A stretch of 64,000 nt of DNA from Heterohyrax brucei (taxonomy: Eukaryota; Chordata; Mammalia; Hyracoidea; Procaviidae). Location: positions 56,736,201 to 56,800,200 of the forward strand of contig CM053140.1 in the NCBI GenBank assembly GCA_028571685.1, in the 5' to 3' direction. The notes under the pieces were generated by a model that was given only the letters and a program-made list of their open reading frames with translations, had not been told where the DNA came from and made no database searches. The position numbers and the translations under genes are program-made. This document shows, one piece after another, positions 47,229 through 59,143 of this stretch (within the stretch, counting starts at the first letter, position 1; every line of letters begins with the position of its first letter).

Positions 47229-47389
47229 TAAAAAAATCCTGCTGCCGTTGAGCCGATTCTGACTCGTAGTGACCCTGTCGACAGAGTAGAAATGCCTCAT
47301 GGAGTTTCCAGAGAGCGCCTGGTAGATTTGAACTGCTGACCTTCTGCTCAGCAGCCATAGCACTTAACTACTATACCCCTAGAGTTTCC
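47229..47389 (-). repeat. Afrotherian tRNA-derived SINE
   Basis: Antisense copy: ccgttgagccgattctgact, ggtagatttgaactgctgac, end cctagagtttcc. Confidence 0.87.
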
Positions 47390-47858
47390 GTAGCAGACTA
47401 CAGAGGCATGCAGATCCAAATGACAAGTGTTTACCTAGACGCAGTCAGCTATCGTTTGTGGGACACACACAAACGTCGTTTCTCCCCTCTGCTTCCACAC
47501 AGGAGCCCACAAGCCTCCATCCTATCTGCTCCCACAGTGTCCCCCCTGGGTCCTCACATTCCTGAGGCCCTCTGCCTGGGGCAGCCCTGCCTCATTTTCT
47601 ACCTGAAACTGCTCAGGGACCTGCTTACCAGTCCTCTGCCCTGGTCTCTCCCTTCTGTCAGAGTTGTCTCTCCATGACCTGGATTTGACTTTCTAGTGCA
47701 TTTAGCATTGTTTCTTGCATATCAGTCATTTAAATACATCTTTAAAGGAAGTTGTGTATCACCCGTGTAAGTGGAAGGCCAGGATTGCTCACTCTGGATA
47801 GAAAATAATCATAAAAAGGTAACACTGTAACTGAATTCTTGGTGGTTATAGCTGTCCT

Positions 47859-48024
47859 TGGAAACCCTGTTGGTGGTGTAATGGTTAGATCCTAGTTGGC
47901 TAACCAAAAGGTCAGCAGTTCACATCCACCAGGCATGCCTTGGGCTGGCAAGTTCTACTCTGACCTTTAAGGTTGCTGTGAGTCAGAATCGAGTCTACAG
48001 CAGTGGGTTTTTTTGTTGTTTTTA
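47859..48024 (+). repeat. Afrotherian tRNA-derived SINE
   Basis: Sense copy: ggaaaccctgttggtggtgt to cagcagtgggtttttttg. Confidence 0.88.
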
Positions 48025-48437
48025 TAGAAAAATAGTCACTTTGAGGCCTGTGCGATTAGCAAGTGTGACATACTGAAAGCAGAGACTTTCTCTTTGACTG
48101 AGTCAGAGGACTGAAGGAGAGTGGAAAAAGGAAATAACTTTCCCATCATGTGATTCAGTGATGCTTAATGTCATGGCTAGGAAACAAATTGTCTCCCACC
48201 TTTCATAGGCTTGCCCACAGTGGGTAGAGTCCTGTACAGGCCCACAGACACTCTTGCCTGCCGGGCAGTGAGACCCTGGACAGTGGACCCACAGCCTACC
48301 CTGCCCACCTCATCCTCCTGCTCCTCAGTACCCACCAGCCACACACAACAGCCCCTGCCCCAGGCACACCATGCACAGAAGCTCTGCCTCCGCCTTGTGT
48401 GTGCTCTCCCTGCCCTTGTGAGCCTGGTGTCTCATTC

Positions 48438-48463
48438 TTGCTGCTGCTGCTGCTGCTGCTGTA
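48438..48463 (+). repeat. (CTG)n trinucleotide repeat
   Basis: Seven uninterrupted ctg/gct units in intron 2. Confidence 0.88.
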
Positions 48464-48499
48464 GCTATTCCCAGCCCTCCCTGTCCCATCCTTACATAA

Positions 48500-48705
48500 C
48501 CAGATGACATTAAGTTGATTCCAGCTCATGGTGATCCCAGGTGTATCAGACTAGTTCTGTGCTCCAAGGTGTTTTCAGTGGCTGCTTTTTCAGAAGGAAA
48601 CTGCCAGGCCTTTTCTTCTGAGGCACTGCTGAGTGGACTTGAACTTCCAGCTTTTTAGTTAGCAGCTGAATGCATTAACTATTGTTTGTACCCATCAGGA
48701 TTCCC
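48500..48705 (-). repeat. Afrotherian SINE, long subtype
   Basis: Antisense and diverged: gatgacattaagttgattcc start, gtacccatcaggattccc end. Confidence 0.75.
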
Positions 48706-48774
48706 CTACCTAATGTCCACTGCCCAGTATTTTCAAGATATTCTGTGTATGCAGCAATAATACCGTTAATTGAC

Positions 48775-48905
48775 TAGCCATAGGCTAGACCTTTACATGG
48801 TTATTACCCGCTTTAGAAGTCAGGAAACTCAGACTCAGAGAGGCTGCGTAACTTCTGCAAAGTCACAAAGCTAACATGTGGCCGAGCGGGGTTTCGTAAT
48901 AACAC
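48775..48905 (-). repeat. MIR-like remnant
   Basis: caggaaactcagactcagag and gtcacaaagctaacatgtgg, the antisense MIR core. Confidence 0.55.
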
Positions 48906-49630
48906 CCGGCAGGCTCCAGTGTTGACCATGCCATCTTGACACACAGTGGCTTTGAAATTACCCACTTTTCACCTGTCTCTGCCCTCAGCCTGAGCTCTTT
49001 TTGGCTTTACAGGTCTAGTGTGCAGGAGGAGTTCTCTAACCCTCTGGAATTCACAGGGGTGGTCAGGCACAGGTTTTGGTGACCCAGTGTTCACAGCCTA
49101 GACATGATAGCTGACCTGGAGGTGGTCCTGGAGGCGCATACCCAAGCTCTTGAGCCTATGGGGAAACCACAGCTGTGTAGCTGTTTCCTCCACAACTGGC
49201 CACGTGGAAGGGCAGGGGGCAGTCAAGGCCCTGTGGAGGTGAAGAGATCATGGGCCTTCCCTTACTAAAGCTGTCTCAGTAGCGTGTGGCCAGTGCCACG
49301 GGCTTCCACGCCAGCCACTGGGCTTTAGTGACAGCCCTAGCCATTCAGGCTCTGATAGCAAGATGTCTGCATGCTGCTCTGTGAGGACTGTCTCTTGGGG
49401 TGAAGAGCCCGTAGCATGCCTCTGGCATCGGGAGGAAGGCTCGGGGCAATCCTGTGGCTTCTCATGGGCACTCACAAAGGATGGGCCTTTCTTCTCCTGG
49501 CATTACCTCCCCAGGGACTCTGGTCTGCTAGCTGGGAGACAGCAGGTAGGCCTCAACAGCCACACGGGAGTGCCTGGAGAAGAGCATGACATAACCAGAA
49601 GGGCCCTTGAGTAGATCTTAGATTGCTTTA
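48906..49630. other. Intronic interval, no named element
   Basis: Nothing recognised. Confidence 0.3.
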
Positions 49631-49822
49631 AGGGCAGTAGTGCCAATGGTTATGTGCTTAGCTATTAAGAGAAGGGGTGACAGTCCATAGCAACCCAGAG
49701 ATGCCACAGAAGAAAAGCCTGGTGATCTTCCAAAAGGTTACAGCTATGAAAACTGTAGGGAGCATAGTTCTACTCCACAACACATAGGGTTGACGTGAGT
49801 CAGAGTGGACTCGGGGGTGCCT
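49631..49822 (+). repeat. Afrotherian SINE, long subtype, decayed
   Basis: Sense: gccaatggttatgtgcttag head, 'tggtgatcttccaaaaggtt' block, gagtcagagtggactcgggg tail. Confidence 0.65.
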
Positions 49823-49989
49823 GGCATCTCTTGCTGTCATTCTCTCCTGCCTTCATTTCTGCAACAAGTACTCCCTTACCATCTGTGGTGTGCCACTTTC
49901 CCCTCATTTCTTTTCCCCTTGCCTGCCACCCCGGGCCCTGTTCAGCACCTTGAACATGTCAGGTGCTCCTGTTTGAGAGAATGAACAGA

Positions 49990-50160
49990 GTGAAGACCTT
50001 GGAAGACCACATTCTGGTTTCAGCTTCACCTTATACTGTTGGAGTGAACTCATTTTCTCCGTCTGTAAAATGTGGTTTTATCCCCTTGCTCAGTTCAGTC
50101 ACTTCATTTGTAAATCCAGTGAGTCACAGGGAATGTCACTACACTGAAAAATGTTTGCTC
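49990..50160 (+). repeat. MIR-like remnant
   Basis: cattttctccgtctgtaaaa with downstream MIR-like sequence. Confidence 0.5.
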
Positions 50161-50533
50161 TATTAAAACCAAAGACACGTGGGCCTTTGGTCAGGAATAG
50201 CAAATGGACTGGTTCCGGATGCTAACAAGCTCCATTGGCAGTGGCTACCAGGAGGACTGGGCAGAGGAGAATTCTGAGGGCAAATTCAGGCTGATTGGTC
50301 AGTACTGTCTGTCCTAGGAGGGAGATGAGACCGATGCTTGTCCCCTCCTCTACCCAGTCAGGCTCAAGAAGCCTACAGCTGGGAACTTGGATTCAGCACC
50401 CTGGTGACACCCTTGCTGCAGTGTGATACCTTCTCCCTCTCAACTTTCACAGCCCTCGGCAGCCTGAGGAAGTTGGAGGTGCAGAGCTTCACTTCCTCTT
50501 TCTTTTTGCCTCAGTTCCAAACAGGAAGAAGCC

Positions 50534-51042
50534 TGCCTTAGTCATCGAGTGCTGCTGTAACAGAGATACCGCAAGTGGATGGCTTTAACAAAAAGTATAT
50601 TCTTATAGTCTGGTGGGCTAGAAGTCCAAATTCAGGGTGTCAGCTCCAGGGGAAGACTTTCTCTGTGGGCTGTGGAAGAAGATCCTTGTCATCAGTCTTC
50701 CCCTTGACTAGCAACTTCTCTGTGCGGGTATCGGGTCCAAAGGCTATGCTCAGCTCCTAGTACTGCTTTCTTGGTGGTATGAGGTCCCTTTCTCTGCTCG
50801 CTTCTTTTTTTACATCTCAAAAGAGATCAGCTAAAGACACAACCTAATTTTGTACATTGAGTTCTGCCTCATTAACATAAGTGCCTCTAATCCTGCCTCA
50901 GTAACATCTTAGAGGTAGAATTTAGAACACATAGGAAAATCACATCAGATAACAAAATGGCAGATAGTCACCCAGTTCTGGGAATCATGGCCCACCCAAT
51001 CGGACTCACTCATTTTTGGAGGACACAATTCAATCCGTGACA
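50534..51042 (-). mobile_element. Solo LTR, MaLR-like, antisense, copy F
   Basis: Starts tgccttagtcatcgagtgct and ends ggacacaattcaatccgtga then ca. A perfect 5 bp duplication aagcc flanks it (50529-50533 and 51043-51047). Same family as copies A-E. Confidence 0.87.
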
Positions 51043-51234
51043 AAGCCTGACTGCTGAGGCCGAGCTTGTGGCTAGGAGACCCCTGCCTGCCTTGGGGAGA
51101 GGCTTAGGCTGGTCTCCCCGGGGAGGGCCTCTGGGAAACCAGTGAGGACTCACAATAATTTTCTCTCAGTAATGAAGAGGGTGATTTGATGGCTTGTGTT
51201 CCAAAGGTTTCTTAGTAAATAGTCTTTTGGAATG

Positions 51235-51460
51235 TAGTGTTTCATAGAAACAATAATGGCTGATACTAAACTCTTACCAGCTGCTAGACACTTTGCTAAA
51301 CCCACTCTAAATTCCCCCCTGTCTTGGTGAGGTAAATTCACTTATGACTCAGTTTATCTGTAGCAGATGAAAGCACAGAGAAGTTAAGTGGCTTAGCAAC
51401 ATCACTTAGTAAGTAGATGAGCCCAGATTCATACCCATATCTCCGTCTAGCTCCAAAGCC
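51235..51460 (-). repeat. MIR-like remnant
   Basis: atgaaagcacagagaagtta and a following cacttagtaagtagatgagc, antisense MIR-type core. Confidence 0.5.
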
Positions 51461-51654
51461 TGTGCCCAAGACCTGGGGAGAGAGCTGTGGGTGGGTGACT
51501 AGGAACTGGAACCTCAGGGCTATGGGGGAGGATCAGGGGTTTGGTTTGGAATTTCATCAGCAGCTTTGGGAAGAGCTGGAGAGTTGTGCATGCTGGACTG
51601 TTAGAATGGGAACTGTTGGTCAGGACTGATGCCAGCATCTCTCATGAATCTACC

Positions 51655-52000
51655 ACTGGGCTCAGGGCTGTCCTCGCAGTGTCTCATTCAGCCCTCACCA
51701 CAACCTTGTGAGGGTGAAACCATCATATCCCCATTTTATAGATGAAGAGACTAAGACTCAGAGAGGTGAAGGGACTTCCTTAAATAGAAAGTAGGTAGCA
51801 AAACCAGGATTTGAACAGTTGTAAGTAGTGCTTACCAAGTGCCAGCCGCTCTACATGCACTGTTTCTGATCCTTATAACCCATTAAAGTAGTTGTTATTC
51901 TTCTGCTTTTACAGATAAGACAACTGACGCAGAAAGATTAAATATCTTCTCCATGAGTATCAGCTCATAAATGGAAGGGTCAGGATTTGAACCCTAGGCC
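51655..52000 (-). repeat. Two consecutive MIR-type remnants
   Basis: First: ccccattttatagatgaaga with aaaaccaggatttgaac. Second (from about 51820): acagataagacaactgacgc with gtcaggatttgaaccctagg. Both in antisense MIR order. Confidence 0.65.
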
Positions 52001-52059
52001 TGCCTGAGTCCAAAATGTGTTTTCTCTCTTCTTTACATACTACTGTTTCCTAGTTCATA

Positions 52060-52470
52060 GGCTCAGGATTGCCTGTTTATTACACTGCTCCTGCTCTCAG
52101 GGAATGTACAGTCTAGTTGGAGAGGCAAGGTGCACATGAACACAGAAGTCCTGTCCCAACCCAGCACTGAGCAGTGACTGTGTGCAAGGCAGGAGAGCCC
52201 GCGGCAGTTGAAGTGGCAGAGAGGCTGCGGGCGTCCGGCAGGGCTGAGGCAGGCCAGGGCAGGGCGTGGCGGAGCAGGGCCAGGAAGACCAGGGCGCCAG
52301 GGCCGCAGAGGAAGCATAGTGGGAGAAGCTGGGGCAGGGAGGTTCGACCCAATTGTGCGGGGCCCTAAATGTCAGGATAAGAAGTTTGTCCTTTATCCTA
52401 TTTTCAGGGGAGACCAGTGAAGGGTTTTGAGCTAGGAAGTGACTTAAAAGGGATGTTTAAAGGAGTGTGT
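52060..52470 (+). repeat. Old mammalian interspersed repeat
   Basis: ccagtgaagggttttgagct and ggccctaaatgtcaggataa blocks, related to 42430-43080. Unusually GC-rich in the middle (52195-52320). Confidence 0.45.
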
Positions 52471-52674
52471 GCCAGGTGGGCTGAAAGACGGGGGGACAGG
52501 GAGCAGGGAACCTTCTTAGGAGGCTGTGTGGCAATAATGGCCTGGGCTGGGTAGGACATTAGGGGTGAAGGGTGAAAGATTATGAAGGAATAACCTGGCC
52601 AGATCTGACAACTGGCCAGGGAGGGATGAAGGAGAAGGGGGTCTATAGAAATTCTGGGCTGGGCTTTCTGGCTC

Positions 52675-52760
52675 AGCCAACCGCTGGCTGAGTGACCTTG
52701 AAACCCTCTGACCTCTCTGGGCCTCTGTTTTGTCATTTATAAACTGAAGTGTTGAGATAG
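52675..52760 (+). repeat. MIR fragment
   Basis: gctgagtgaccttgaaaccc and ctgttttgtcatttataaac, sense MIR core. Confidence 0.6.
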
Positions 52761-52802
52761 ATATAGAAAGTGAAAGGACCTTATTGTCTACCTAATGTAT
52801 TT

Positions 52803-52912
52803 CTCAAGAACTCTGATGGTGTAGCTACTCCTTAGAAACCCTGTAGGATAGGTATGTGTTATCCTTCAGGGTCCTTGTGAGTGGAAATCTCCTTGGGTTT
52901 GGTTTTCTTGAC
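52803..52912 (+). repeat. Degenerate afrotherian SINE, internally deleted
   Basis: actctgatggtgtagctact joins directly to ccttagaaaccctgtaggat; tail ccttgggtttggttttcttg. About 60 bp of the middle is missing. Confidence 0.6.
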
Positions 52913-53039
52913 TGTGTATCCAGAGCTGTGTGGCATGCTTTCTAAGTTTTCTTCTAACTCTTAGAGTGTGCTGTCAGCAGTAGTAAGAACCAGGCAGGGA
53001 TAAACAACACCCATCATGACCCTCTAAAATTGACAGCCT

Positions 53040-53255
53040 CGGGCATAGGCTTTGGAAACCTGGGTTCATATTCTAGTTCTGACATTTACCAGCTGTGTGT
53101 CTTTGGGCAAATCACTTAACCTCTGAGCAAATTTCTTAACTGGAAGATAGAAATGACTGTGATAATCATATCTGGTGGGGATGTTATCAGGATTAAATGA
53201 GATAATGAGTGTAAAGTGTTGTGCACATAGTAGGCCCTTGATTAAGTATTCTCTT
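53040..53255 (+). repeat. MIR
   Basis: Nearly complete sense MIR: acatttaccagctgtgtgtc, tttgggcaaatcacttaacc, gattaaatgagataatgagt, tail cacatagtaggcccttg. Confidence 0.82.
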
Positions 53256-53319
53256 TCCCATTCCTCTTCTCTTATTTCTCAGTAATTCTGTGAGCTAATG
53301 GGAGTACACACTTAGGAGG

Positions 53320-53530
53320 CCGTTGCTTTATGCCATTTCACATGCAATAGCTCATTTAATCCTAACAGCAGCTCTTCTGGGGAGGTACTGGTTTTTTCCC
53401 CATTTTAGTAACTAAGGAAGTGGAGGCACAGAGAGGTTCAGTGATTTGTTCATTCATACACATAACAGATGGTATCCTCAGGGAAGTCCAGCTAGTTAGA
53501 GGTGGATCCAGGATTCACACACCATTCTGC
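53320..53530 (-). repeat. MIR-type remnant
   Basis: ggaggcacagagaggttcag core in antisense, with gtggatccaggattcacaca. Confidence 0.6.
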
Positions 53531-53597
53531 TTATTTCACAGGTGTGAAAACTGAAGTTGAGAGAAGTTTATTTGACTCCAGCTTCACAAACAACCAC

Positions 53598-53760
53598 CAA
53601 CCCTGGTAGCATAGTAGTTGGAGAGTTACAACTGCTAACCAAAGGGTCAGCAGTTTGAATCCACCAAATGCTCCTTGGAAACCATATAGGGCAGTTTTAC
53701 CTTGTCCTGTAGGGTTGCCATGAGTCGGAATTGACTTGGTAGTGGCGGGTTTTTTGGTTT
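53598..53760 (+). repeat. Afrotherian tRNA-derived SINE
   Basis: Sense copy: aaccctggtagcatagtagt to ggcgggttttttggttt. Confidence 0.9.
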
Positions 53761-53949
53761 CATGCACAACCAGTGAGTGGTAAAGCCAGGTTTCAGAGTG
53801 GGTCATTTGCCTCGGAGCTCCCCGCGCTTTGCTGTGCTGCTGGTTTTCCAGGAAGATGCTTAGATTCTTCATTTCACTGTAAGCATGCTGTTGTTGAGGT
53901 GACAGTGAAACCGCCTAGTCAAGCCTCTGTTTGTTGATTGGAATAGGTG

Positions 53950-54040
53950 AGAGTGGAGTCTGTTTGCTTCACCGATGTATGCCAAGCACCGGCCACAGTG
54001 TCTGGCACATGGTAGGCCTTCAGTAAATAGCTACTGGAGC
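53950..54040 (+). repeat. L2 3' tail fragment
   Basis: gtgtctggcacatggtaggc then cttcagtaaatagctactgg. Confidence 0.5.
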
Positions 54041-54194
54041 CAGGTGGCCAAACAGGAGATGTTATCTGTAGAGTCAGTCCTGTGAAATCCGTATCTGGGA
54101 GAATGACTGAGGGCTGGAGATCAGACAGGCTGCCTTGTGGGACTGTCAGGTATCTGTCTGGAAAGGAACTTCTTTGGGGACTTCGGTCCTCTGG

Positions 54195-54325
54195 AATACT
54201 GAGAGGCTCAGTGGATAGAGCAAGGTTTTTGACATATGACAGACCTGGCTTCAGATTCCTGCTTGGCCACCACACCAGCTGCCCGATCTTGGGCAAATTG
54301 TTTACACCCTTTTTGTGTCTTCTTT
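54195..54325 (+). repeat. MIR fragment
   Basis: cagacctggcttcagattcc and cgatcttgggcaaattgttt, sense MIR. Confidence 0.6.
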
Positions 54326-54824
54326 TTTGGTTAGGTACGAACTCACAATGACCCTGTGTACAGTAGACTGAAACCCTGCCCAATCCTTTGCCATCCTTAC
54401 AATTGTTGCTATGTTTGAGCCCACTGTTACAGCCTACCTGTGTCAGTCCATCTTACTGGAGGGTCTTTGTCTTTTTTGCTGACTCTTTTTCACCAAATAT
54501 GATGTCTTTCTCCAGGGATTGACTCCTCCTGATAACATGTCCAAAGTATGTGAGATGAAGTCTCACCATCCTCACTTCTAAGGAATGTCTTGGCTGAGTT
54601 TCATCAAAGACAGATTTGTTCCTTCTGTAGGTAGTCTGTGGTATATTCAGTATGCTTCAGCAAACACCTTTGTTGAAAGGCATCAGTTTTTCTTTGGTCT
54701 TTCTTATTCTTGTAGCATGCTTATGAGACAATTAGAGACACCATGGCTTGGGTTAGGCACACCTTAGTCTTCAAAGTGTGATGTCTTTGCTTTTGAATAC
54801 TTGAAAGAGCTTGCTTACACTAGA

Positions 54825-54992
54825 AGAAACCCTGGTGCCATAATGTTTAAGTGCTATAGCTGCTAACCAAAAGGTCAGCAGTTCAAACTCACCAGGTGCT
54901 CCTTGGAAACTTTGTGGGGCAGTTCTGTTCTCTGTTATAGGGTCGCTATGAGTTGGAATCAACTGGACAGCAATAGGCTTGGTATGGTTTTT
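54825..54992 (+). repeat. Afrotherian tRNA-derived SINE
   Basis: Sense copy, gaagaaaccctggtgccata to aggcttggtatggttttt, inside the RTE. Confidence 0.9.
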
Positions 54993-55146
54993 ACAGCGGA
55001 TTTGCCCAATACATTTAATTTTTTGATTGCTGCTTCCATGAGTGTTGATTGTGAGTCTAAATAAAATGAAATCCTTCACAGTCTCCATTTATCATAATGT
55101 TGCTTATTGGTCTAGTTGTGAGGATTTTTGTTTCCTTTATGTTGAA

Positions 55147-55319
55147 GGGAAACCCTGGTGGCATAGTGGGAGAAGTGCTGTATCTGCTAACCAAAAGGTC
55201 GGCAGTTGAAATCCACCAGGCACTCCTTGGAAACTCTATGGGGCAGTTCTACACCGACCTCTGGGGTCGCTATGAGTTGGACTTGACTCGACTTGGCAGT
55301 GGGTTTGGTTTTGGTTTTG
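55147..55319 (+). repeat. Afrotherian tRNA-derived SINE
   Basis: Sense, well-kept copy, gggaaaccctggtggcatag to gggtttggttttggttttgg, inside the RTE. Confidence 0.92.
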
Positions 55320-56814
55320 GGTTATATTGAAGTATACTGAAGGCTCTAGTCTGTTATCTTCATCAGTAAGTGCTTCAAGTCCTCTTCACTTTCTGCAAGC
55401 AGGATTGTATTATCTGCGTATCACAGGCCTGATGTCTCTTTCTTCTTCCTATGGCCCAACCTCTTGGATTATTTGTTCAACATACAGATTGGCTATGTAT
55501 GGTGAGAGGATACAACTCTGATGCACATCTTTCCTGATTTTAAACCACACAGCATCCACATATTTAGTTTGAATGACTGAGTCTCGGTCTATGGACAGAT
55601 CTGGCCTGAGCACAATTAAGTGTTCTGGAATTTCCATTCTTTACAACACTATCTGTAATTTGTTATGTGTGGTCCACAGTTGAATGCCTTTGCAGAGTCA
55701 CTAAAAAACAAGTAAACATCTTCCTAGTATTCTCTGAATTAGCCTTGAGTTTCTGGCAGTTTCCTGTTGATGTACTGATGGAACCAGTTTTGAATGATCT
55801 GTAGCAAAATTGTACTTGCATGAGGTATTAATGATATTGTTTGATAATCTGTGCATTCCACTGAATCACCTTTCTTCTGCTTGGTTGGCGAGCTCACTGT
55901 CTTCTGGTTTTTTTGGCAAAGACGAATCAGAGTCTTGTATTATCCATTCATGAAACATTTCAGTTGGTATTCCATCAATTCCTAGAGCGTTGTTTTTCAC
56001 CAGTGCCTATGCCTTCGGTGTAGCGTAGACTTCCTCCTTCAACATCAGTTCTTGATCATATGCTCACCTCCTGTAAAGGCTGAATGTCGACCAATTCTTT
56101 TTTGGTGCAGTGATCCTGTGTATTGCTTTCATCTTCTTTTGATCTTTTCTGTGTTGTTCAATATTTTGCCCATAGAATCCTTCAGTATTGCAATTCTCCA
56201 GTATTCTTGAGGCTTGGATTTTTTCTTCAGTTCTTTCAGTTCGAGAAACGCTGAGTGTGTTCTTCCCTTTTGGTTTTCTAACTCCAGGTCTTGGCACATG
56301 TCATTATAATATTTTACTTGGTCTTTTTCAGCTATACTTTAAATCTTCTACTCAGCACTTTTACTTCCTAATTTTTTCCTTTTCCGTCAGCTACTCGTCA
56401 TTCAGGAGCAAGTTTGAGAGTCTCATATCCATTTTGGTCTTTTTTTTTCCTTTTCTGTCTTTTTTAAGGACCTTTTGCATTCCTCATATCTAATATCCGT
56501 GATGAGTTGTGGGATAACATGAAGGAGAAATTAAAGTTACAAACTGAATATACATGTAATCAGTGCCTGCATCAAGAAACAGACACGATTGGTGTCCCGG
56601 GAGCCTCCACTGTGCCTTTTCCAGTCACTGTTACCACTCTGAGGGTGATCCTGGTGCTGACTTCTAACCATAGATTAGTTTTGCCTGTTATAGAACATTC
56701 AGAGTCTGGTTTCTTCACTTTCCTCAGTGTTCATGAGATTCATTCATACTTCTGTGTGTAGATGAGGACCATTTCTTCTCACTGCTGTGTAGGATTCCAT
56801 CGTGTGAATATAAT

Positions 56815-56992
56815 TCTTTTGTCCTTAAGTGGATTCCGACTGACAGTGACCTACAGGACAGAGTAGAACTGCCCATAAGGTTTCCAAGGCTGCAGTCTTT
56901 ACGGAAGCAAACTGCCACATCCTTCTCCTCTGGAGTAGATGCTAGGTTTGAACTGTAGACCTTATAACTTAACCACTGAGCAACCAGGGCTC
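56815..56992 (-). repeat. Afrotherian SINE, long subtype
   Basis: Antisense. gtgtgaatat on both sides (56802-56811 and 56997-57006) is the target-site duplication. Inside the old L1. Confidence 0.87.
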
Positions 56993-57537
56993 CTTTGTGT
57001 GAATATGCTACATTTTTAAAATCTAGTCTGTTACTCACGGGCATTTGGATAGTTCCACATTCTGGCTGTTAGGAGAATTGTCTTTTGGTTCACATTGTAT
57101 CATGCCCATGTCTGTTGTGTAGGTAGATACCTAGGAGAAGAATTGCTGGATATGATACACTCAGCTTTAGTAGTTATTGCCAAATAGTTTTTTAAGGTGG
57201 GCGTATGAGAGTTTGTTACATTTTTGCCAACACTTGAGTATCCCTCCTCCCTTCCCTTCTTTTTTCATTTTAGCTGTTCTGATGCTTAGGTAGTCATAGC
57301 TTATTATGGTTTTAATTTACATTTCCTGATGACTAATTACATTGGACACCTCTTCATGTGCTTATTGATCATTTGGATATCTTTTGTCTTTTTTCTATTT
57401 AGGTCTGACTTTCTTCATACTGAATTATAGGAATTCTTTATATATTCCAGATATAAGTTGTTTGTCAGGTAAACATATGGTAAATCTCTTTCCCTTTGAA
57501 GGTTGCATTCCACTTATTCAAGGACATGTTTAGATGA

Positions 57538-57697
57538 ACCAAACCCCTTGCTAGTGAGTTAATTCTAACTCATAGAGATCCTATAGGATAGACTAGAACT
57601 GCCTCCACAGAGTTTCCAAGGAGCACCTGGTGGATTCAAACTGCTGACCTTTTGGTTAGCAGACATAGCTTTTAACCAGTGTACCACCAGGGTTTCC
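57538..57697 (-). repeat. Afrotherian tRNA-derived SINE
   Basis: Antisense copy from aaccaaaccccttgctagtg to gtaccaccagggtttcc. Inside the old L1. Confidence 0.9.
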
Positions 57698-58300
57698 TTG
57701 AGAGAAACAGAAATTCTTACTGTGGATATAATCTGGTTTATCAGACTGTTCTTTTATGATTAAATCCTTTGTGTCTTTAAAAGAAATCTTTATCTACTGT
57801 AAAGTTACATGGACATTCGCCTATTTTTCTTATCCCAAACTTTGTTATTATACCTTTTTCACTTAGAACTACAGTCCATCTGGAATTGCATTTTATGCTT
57901 GGTGTGAGGTGGGGTGCACAGGGACTTTTCCCGTATGTGTATTCCGTGAACCCAGCAGTGTTCCTGTGACAAACCGTCCACCTCCTGTAGTGTTGCCTTT
58001 GTCCCAAACCACATGACTGTGTACACAGGGACCTGTTCCTGAGTTCTCTTTTGCAGCCTGCTGGTCCACGTTCCTGCCCTTGCACCCAGATCATGCTGTC
58101 TGAGGTGCCGTGGCTTTATCACAGGTGTCGGTCTCTGGCAGTGTGAGTCCTCCGGCTTTACCCTTCGGGCTCTTCTTGGCCTTGGGCATTTCCTTATGAA
58201 TTTTAGAATAAGTTTGTCAATTTCCACAAGAAAACCTACTTGAGTTTTTTTATCAAGACTGTTGAAACTGTGGATTAATAACGTTGTAATGTAATTACAA

Positions 58301-58840
58301 CATTAAGAATTAGTACAGTGAATTCCTGTACCTTTGCTATCTAGATTGAACAGTTGATCGTGCACCTCACTTGTTTTACACATACACACATATATTTTGT
58401 TTGTTCTTACAAAACCATAGTATAATAAATGTGATCATAGACATGTTTCCTGTAAACACTTCACACGTATCTTTAAATTCTAAGGATAGTCTTCTGCATG
58501 CCACAATTCCATCATCACACATTGGAAAATTAATTATTCCCTAATTTTTCGTCTAGTCAGATTTCCCCAATTGCCCTCCATATACCTGTTGTTGCTCCGT
58601 GGTTCCCCGCCCCCCAAAAAACCAGTTCGTTCAAGGGGCATGCATTGTATTTGTTTGTTATGCCTCCAGAGTCTCTTCATTTAGAACCTTCCCTCCTCTC
58701 TTATTATGAATGACATTGACTGTGTAGAGATGAGGCCAGTGGTCACCCTTATTCTAGACTTGTCTGATTGTCCCCTCATCATTTTACTTGTTCCCCCACT
58801 CCCTGAACCTGCTGTAAACTGAAACTTAGATCTGGCCGTG
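58301..58840 (-). repeat. Possible old L1 3'-end remnant
   Basis: Resembles 3' sequences of old L1 elements (gcatgcattgtatttgtttg, tgtctgattgtcccctcatc). Very diverged and uncertain. Confidence 0.35.
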
Positions 58841-59143
58841 ATTTGATTCTGATCCAGCTCACTGAGCCTGCCTGGGGTCTCCTTCCCTGCTGAGCCTCTC
58901 AGAGTGAGTTGTGTTGAAGGCAGCAGGCAGGAAAGCAGGTGTGTAGAGCCCAGTGTGTGGCAGCCACTCTTACTCTTTGTCTGTGCCTCAGACTAGGCAT
59001 CTTACCCCAGAGTCTGTTCCCAGGAAATAGTCTCCCTCAAGCCCTTACCTGTCCAGACAGTCAGCAGAAGTTTTCCCACAGCTGGGACTCCAGGCTTTGT
59101 GCTGTCGTGAACACCCCCCATCTTTCCCTGCTCCCACCCTCAG

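Larger units (their letters stand above)
54328..56520 (-). mobile_element. RTE LINE with short 5' inversion and two SINEs
   Basis: Antisense RTE in 54328-54824, 54993-55146 and 55320 to about 56493. It is followed by a short segment in the opposite orientation (gatgagttgtgggataacat, about 56494-56520). On the intact copy at 5851-11583 the antisense part stops near 10347 and the flipped piece corresponds to about 10347-10374. Frames are broken. Confidence 0.8.
56560..58300 (-). mobile_element. Old L1, antisense, ORF2 C-terminal part
   Basis: The complement gives L1 ORF2 and 3' sequence typical of older eutherian subfamilies (plus-strand landmarks: ttctttatatattccagata, atttccttatgaattttaga). 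Interrupted by SINEs at 56815 and 57538. Confidence 0.75.
44155..59143 (+). other. ZDHHC18 intron 2 (GT-AG, 15 kb)
   Basis: Donor gtgagg, acceptor ccaccctcag. The largest intron in the window. It holds MIRs, L2, SINEs of both subtypes, one antisense LTR, an RTE with nested SINEs, and an old antisense L1. No coding exon between exons 2 and 3 is needed for the frame. Confidence 0.92.
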
